64,000 nucleotides of DNA. Origin: Nostoc sp. FACHB-973 (GTDB lineage: Bacteria > Cyanobacteriota > Cyanobacteriia > Cyanobacteriales > Nostocaceae). Of the stretch, positions 59,947 to 64,000 are shown piece after piece (the first letter of the stretch is position 1; each line of letters begins with the position of its first letter). The position numbers and the translations under genes are program-made. The stretch is from contig NZ_JACJSJ010000007.1 of assembly GCF_014698115.1 (NCBI RefSeq), forward strand, positions 1-64,000, read 5' to 3'. The notes under the pieces were generated by a model. The model did not search any database, was not told where the DNA came from, and saw only the letters and a list, made by a program, of their open reading frames with translations.

Positions 59947-60741
59947 TTAACTGCGTGAACGACGAGCGATCGCATTTTCAACATCACGTACTAAAGCAGG
60001 CATTTTTAATGTTCTCAGATGTTGAAGTGTTGCTAAAGTTGCTTCTCCTTTACCATCTCCCAAAGCATTTGCAATCTCCCTCAAAATTCTTTCATTTTGG
60101 GAGTATTTAGAAATCAATTTATTAGCATAATTTGCAGTTAAATTATCATCAATAGGCGTTAATGGAATTAGTAAGGAAGCGACTTGAAATGCTAGATCAA
60201 ACCCTAAAGATGTATGTTGTTGTAAAATTTGCATACTTGCTTCAATAGCTGCAATAATTTCGTTTTTTACAGCCTTTGCTATTTCTTTGTCCCTCACAAT
60301 AGCTAGGGCTAAAGTCCGACCAAAATAATATTGATAATATATACCAAGAAGTGCCTTAATAGCGTCTATTTGCCATTGCTTTAATTTCTGATTGTCATCA
60401 GCGTAATAACTGGTATTTAGGGCATCAGCTAGCTTTTCAAATGCCGAGTCAGTTTCCGATATCCGTTCATAAACCACAGGTGCTTCTTTCCAAGGAACAT
60501 TTTGAGAATTAGCAGCCCAATCTATAAGTTTTTGAAATCCAGCGGGATGCCCCCAAGAAGTTAGCATAACAGCTGCTAATAATTGATGATAAGGTTCGCC
60601 AGAATTTAGCAAATTTATGAGTCCTGGAATGCGGTCTTCATAACCTCCATCCAGACCATCGTCGATGATATCTTGGAGTTGTCCTCGATTGCCTTCACGG
60701 TCGGTGAAAAGTAACTCTTCGGGATTATTTAGCGATTGCAT
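59947..60741 (-). CDS. HEAT-like helical protein, candidate immunity protein
   Basis: A 264-residue helical protein. Repeated helix pairs look HEAT-like: DRIPGLINLLNSGEPYHQLL with AVMLTSWGHPAGFQKLIDWA, and ATLATLQHLRTLKMPALVRD near the end. The middle is helical with many Tyr (ALLGIYYQYYFGRTLALAIV). No catalytic motif. It lies directly after the large toxin-like gene (183 bp gap) on the same strand, the usual place of an immunity gene in polymorphic toxin loci. HEAT-like immunity proteins are known, so this role is a reasonable inference, not shown. Confidence 0.65.
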   Translation of the reverse strand: MQSLNNPEELLFTDREGNRGQLQDIIDDGLDGGYEDRIPGLINLLNSGEPYHQLLAAVMLTSWGHPAGFQKLIDWAANSQNVPWKEAPVVYERISETDSAFEKLADALNTSYYADDNQKLKQWQIDAIKALLGIYYQYYFGRTLALAIVRDKEIAKAVKNEIIAAIEASMQILQQHTSLGFDLAFQVASLLIPLTPIDDNLTANYANKLISKYSQNERILREIANALGDGKGEATLATLQHLRTLKMPALVRDVENAIARRSRS

Positions 60742-60924
60742 TAAAATTATCTCCTTAGTTTTACTTTCCGGCTGGATGAAACTTCTCTAATTTGAAATTA
60801 CTAACAGCAAATGAGAGAATTTCCAGTAAATTAAAAGATTGTGCATAGACGCACAGCGGCTTACCGCAGGCATTACATTTTACACAATTTTTAGTTGCTC
60901 ATCGGTGTAGAGGGATTACACAAT

Positions 60925-63900
60925 TTAATAAGGTCTGTACCTGGGATCTGGTTTTTTGCCCTTCCATGCACCTTTTCCTTTTTTAGCCTTGGGATTCCAA
61001 TCATCATATATGCTCATGTCATCTGTCTTTCCAAAGGTTCTCATGGCCATCATATCGTCGGTAATGTCTTGAGACTGATCGAAACTCCAATCTTTTTGAA
61101 TTCCTCCTTGTACTGGATTACCAGCTGCATCTACTTCGATCGCTTTTACCTCAAATCCTTTCGGGAAACCTACATTTTTAATATTTGCTAAACTAATATC
61201 TTCGTATTTTTTGTAATTTATATTGGCTTCAAAGAGCAAAGAATTTCCATTTTTACCTTTAATTTCTCTAGCTAATTGCTCTACTTCCTTTTCCATTTTT
61301 CTCCACTCTCCATTTCCTTGCCAATTACCCCACTGCGGTACTATGTTTTCTGGGATATCTGGGCCTCCTAATTCCAAAGCCATTACATGTCCCTTTTGTG
61401 CATCTACAATTCCTTCATTGCGTGCATTTTCTCCTGAACTACCTACTTTTGGCCTACCACTTTCAGCTTGACTCACCCGAACATCAGATATCGGCTCTGG
61501 AGCATTTGGACGCCCTTTAGTCACTGTTGGATCTACAATTCCAAACACACGTACTGGTCGTTTAATTTTGTCGTATTTTAGCGAAGGAACTTCTTCCAAT
61601 TCAAGTTTTACCGGACCTACAGCTGATGGCCGCTGACGGAAACCTGTAGCAGGATCTATATCTTTATATTTTCCTTGATTCTTGCTATCTGGTTTGTATT
61701 TATCGTATGTCTCAATTTGATGCCTTCCATGCGGTACTACTCCCGGTGGCATACAAGTGCCAGGGCTAGGGGAAAAGCGGCACCATGTCCCATCTTCTTT
61801 TTGCTTCCATTCGTGGTCGTTGGGCAGTTTAATTTCTTCTACAAATTCTCCCTCATCGATCGCCTTCGGTTCAGCTTTTCCTGCCACTGCAAGTTCTGTA
61901 TTCAGCTCTTCTGATGTTAATTGGCTACCTTCCTTTGCAGCAGTGTTCTGAAGAACCTCCTGTTCTTTGGGCGACATTGGCAGTTCGCTATCTGATTTCA
62001 AACCTTGAGATGCACCTGTATCTGCATCAGGTCGGCTACTCCTTGGCGTATCCGTTGCCGAAGCAGATCCACTTTCAGGCGGTTTCATCGTCGTTTCCGG
62101 GGTACTGCCTTCTGCCTGAGGCGGTTTCACCTCAGTATCGCTACCCCCAACTTTAGTTGAATAAGGCCCTTTAAGATACTCTGCCGGAATAGTACCTTTA
62201 ATGAGGTACTCACCATCGCGTGTTGTGTTGTAGTATGCCAGCAACCTACGGCTAAGTTTGCTAGATTGTCCTTTACTGATACCCAGGGAAGCGACATAAT
62301 CAGGAATACCTTGGGGACCGTTGGCAACAGCAGCATCGACATCTATATCTTTTTTAACAGTTGTAGCGATTTGAGAAATTTCATCCGTAATCATCTTGGA
62401 AATCTGCTCAGGGGTTAATACCTCAACATTCTTGAGATTGCCTGATTCAATATCTGCTCGTAATTTTGGTAAATCGAGTTCGACTTCTGAACCGCCGTAT
62501 GTCTTGGCAACACCACCACTTTCTGTCAGGAAGGAGGTGTAGGGACTGTCTCCTTTTGCGGGATCGCTACCATAAACGTGTTCTAGAGGAGTTGCTTTTC
62601 CGTTAGGATTCGCCGGAATCAGGGAACCATCTTCAACAACATGAGATTTTGCTTTACCTTTGTGATTAACTAGGCTCGCAAAATCGTTATCCTGGCGAAT
62701 AATGCGAACAACATCTTGATTTTTGTCTGTAGTTGCCGGATTTTGTTCTTGTTCACCTGGGGATTTCGTTGCAGGCGATTCTGTTGTTGTATCTTTAGGA
62801 ACTCCTCCAACCTGAGCATCTGGTTCATCTACCTGCACACCACGTCCGGTGGATGTTTCGGCTTCGGGCGATCTTACCGTAGACTGAGGATCTGTGACTT
62901 CAGTTTCAGGCGATCGCACCCCTGTATCAGGGCGCTGAACATTCGGCACATCCACATCAGGACTACCGATCGCCGGCGTATCAACTTTCCCACCAAACCC
63001 TGTCTTAATTCCATCTCCTACCGAAGAACCAAACCGCTCTCCAGCTTTGAATGTACTGGTTTGCATACCCTCAACACTGCGACCAAATTTACCAAGTCTA
63101 CCCAGATTAGCTGTAGAAATCTGCACAGCTCCACCGATCGCCGCACCAATGAGAACTGCTTCTAAAGTGATTGGTTCTCCTGTTGCTAAGTTGCCAAAAA
63201 TACCACCAGCAATATCAAAGGCGACATCAATACCAAACTTCAAGACAGATTGAGTCAGCCCTGCACCCAGTCTACCCGCTTGACCCAAGGCGTTACCTAA
63301 GACACCACCAGCACCACCCAAGGCACCACCGATCGCCCCAACCAAGGCTGCTTTACCCACACCATCCAGCAGGTTCTTGCCATCGATCGCGTTGTTGCCG
63401 ATCTGAATCACAGCACCAGCCACAGCCCCAACGATCGCCCCACCAACAACTGCACCGATGGCTCCTGCGGCTGCACCTGCTCCCAATGCCCCTGCTAAGG
63501 CACCCACTGCCCCAATCACTGCTGGGGCAACGATAATTGCAACAACAATTACAGCAATGACTAACAAAACCTTCAGCACTGTTTTCCAGCGCGGTTCTTC
63601 TTTATCTGCTGCTTCTTGGGCGTATTTTTGGATATCTGAGTCGAGATTTGGCTGTTTGTCTCCTTGTATTGAACCACGCAACCCTTCTTCCAAGTCAGTG
63701 ACACTCTTTTGGAAGTTAGCCTCCATGTTTTGGTTACTCTGGTCAAAAGCACTTTGAATTCCTTGCGCGACTTCACCAAAAGCTGTAACGGCTGTTTCGC
63801 TGGTAGTTGTGACTGTGGTTGTGAAGGCTTGCTGAATTTCATTGAAGGTGTCTGTAGCACCTTGATTGAGATTAGTTAAGGTAGTCTTGGCTTCTTGAGA

Positions 63901-64000
63901 AACACCAGCAGACTCTTCCAGCCCACTTTGGGCAATACCATTTACCGCCGTAACGGCTTGCTGTCCTCCTTGGGCAATACCTTGTTCTGATGCTGCAATC
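60925..64000 (-). CDS. large polymorphic-toxin-like protein, 5' end outside the window
   Basis: The frame is open to the right edge, so at least 1024 residues are visible and the true start lies beyond. A Met at 63726 is internal; residues below are counted from it. Upstream (63727-63999) is polar helix with Gln/Ala/Thr. Then: a hydrophobic Ala/Gly-rich region about 50-195 (IVVAIIVAPAVIGAVGALAG and more), likely membrane-interacting. A Pro/Thr/Ser/Glu linker follows with (V/R)RSPE(T/A)E-type repeats. A possible ADP-ribosyltransferase-like region has R341 in VRIIRQDND, S398 in SPYTSFLTESGG and E506 in DGEYLIKGTIPAEYL. A second linker precedes a C-terminal nuclease-like domain with KGHVMALELGG (H780) and ENIVPQWGNWQGNGEW. 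Downstream gene: HEAT-like immunity candidate. Confidence 0.75.
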   Translation of the reverse strand, partial: IAASEQGIAQGGQQAVTAVNGIAQSGLEESAGVSQEAKTTLTNLNQGATDTFNEIQQAFTTTVTTTSETAVTAFGEVAQGIQSAFDQSNQNMEANFQKSVTDLEEGLRGSIQGDKQPNLDSDIQKYAQEAADKEEPRWKTVLKVLLVIAVIVVAIIVAPAVIGAVGALAGALGAGAAAGAIGAVVGGAIVGAVAGAVIQIGNNAIDGKNLLDGVGKAALVGAIGGALGGAGGVLGNALGQAGRLGAGLTQSVLKFGIDVAFDIAGGIFGNLATGEPITLEAVLIGAAIGGAVQISTANLGRLGKFGRSVEGMQTSTFKAGERFGSSVGDGIKTGFGGKVDTPAIGSPDVDVPNVQRPDTGVRSPETEVTDPQSTVRSPEAETSTGRGVQVDEPDAQVGGVPKDTTTESPATKSPGEQEQNPATTDKNQDVVRIIRQDNDFASLVNHKGKAKSHVVEDGSLIPANPNGKATPLEHVYGSDPAKGDSPYTSFLTESGGVAKTYGGSEVELDLPKLRADIESGNLKNVEVLTPEQISKMITDEISQIATTVKKDIDVDAAVANGPQGIPDYVASLGISKGQSSKLSRRLLAYYNTTRDGEYLIKGTIPAEYLKGPYSTKVGGSDTEVKPPQAEGSTPETTMKPPESGSASATDTPRSSRPDADTGASQGLKSDSELPMSPKEQEVLQNTAAKEGSQLTSEELNTELAVAGKAEPKAIDEGEFVEEIKLPNDHEWKQKEDGTWCRFSPSPGTCMPPGVVPHGRHQIETYDKYKPDSKNQGKYKDIDPATGFRQRPSAVGPVKLELEEVPSLKYDKIKRPVRVFGIVDPTVTKGRPNAPEPISDVRVSQAESGRPKVGSSGENARNEGIVDAQKGHVMALELGGPDIPENIVPQWGNWQGNGEWRKMEKEVEQLAREIKGKNGNSLLFEANINYKKYEDISLANIKNVGFPKGFEVKAIEVDAAGNPVQGGIQKDWSFDQSQDITDDMMAMRTFGKTDDMSIYDDWNPKAKKGKGAWKGKKPDPRYRPY

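Overview
The window looks like chromosome of a filamentous, probably heterocyst-forming cyanobacterium (Nostoc/Anabaena/Calothrix group). The signs are the HIP1 octamer GCGATCGC scattered through genes and spacers, abundant heptanucleotide STRR tracts (CCCCACT, GGGCATT and TTCTGAC types), an SLH-OprB porin, the SphR/SphS/PhoU phosphate module, NifJ, and several Uma2 and DUF29 genes. This is inference from gene content and repeat style. No rRNA or tRNA gene was seen.

Layout. 0.3-2.7 kb: a tiny Lys-rich ORF and two tandem paralogous coiled-coil genes. 3.2-6.2 kb: phosphate two-component system and PhoU. 6.8-9.3 kb: a Crp/Fnr regulator and an SLH porin with a clear promoter and terminator. 9.3-13.8 kb: small conserved proteins and a GT-C glycosyltransferase. 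14.1-19.1 kb: an accessory block with a Uma2 nuclease, a subtilase/AAA+ pair resembling the IetAS defence or toxin-antitoxin system, and a small unknown. 19.2-23.4 kb: acpP-fabF-tkt. 23.6-28.1 kb: an HdrB-like protein, a 21-bp minisatellite, and an unusual STAND-type NTPase with a transmembrane segment, Ig-like ectodomain and N-terminal RHIM-like motif, followed by a small gene sharing its N-terminal motif. 28.4-34.7 kb: lpxD, exported or lipid-anchored unknowns, a methyltransferase and an ArnT-like glycosyltransferase. 34.8-38.6 kb: a MarR-EmrA-EmrB efflux operon with three copies of a probable operator. 38.7-48.2 kb: Uma2 genes, TPR protein, acs (plus a decayed second acs 3' end), nuclease-like and DUF29 genes, HtpX. 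48.7-54.6 kb: RCK potassium channel, ChrB-N-like protein, MFS transporter, ClC channel. 54.9-58.5 kb: nifJ, carrying several short repeats inserted in frame. 59.1-64.0 kb: a polymorphic-toxin-like locus that runs off the right edge.

Co-working sets: SphS senses phosphate starvation and phosphorylates SphR, with PhoU as repressor. AcpP feeds FabF. MarR is expected to control EmrAB through repeated operators. The AAA+ ATPase and subtilase are expected to act as a pair. The toxin-like giant and its two downstream genes are probably co-transcribed.

The most unusual items are the STAND NTPase with secreted-type Ig repeats and an amyloid-like motif, the large polyvalent toxin with ART-like and nuclease-like regions, in-frame STRR insertions in nifJ, and a dispersed palindromic MITE-like family.
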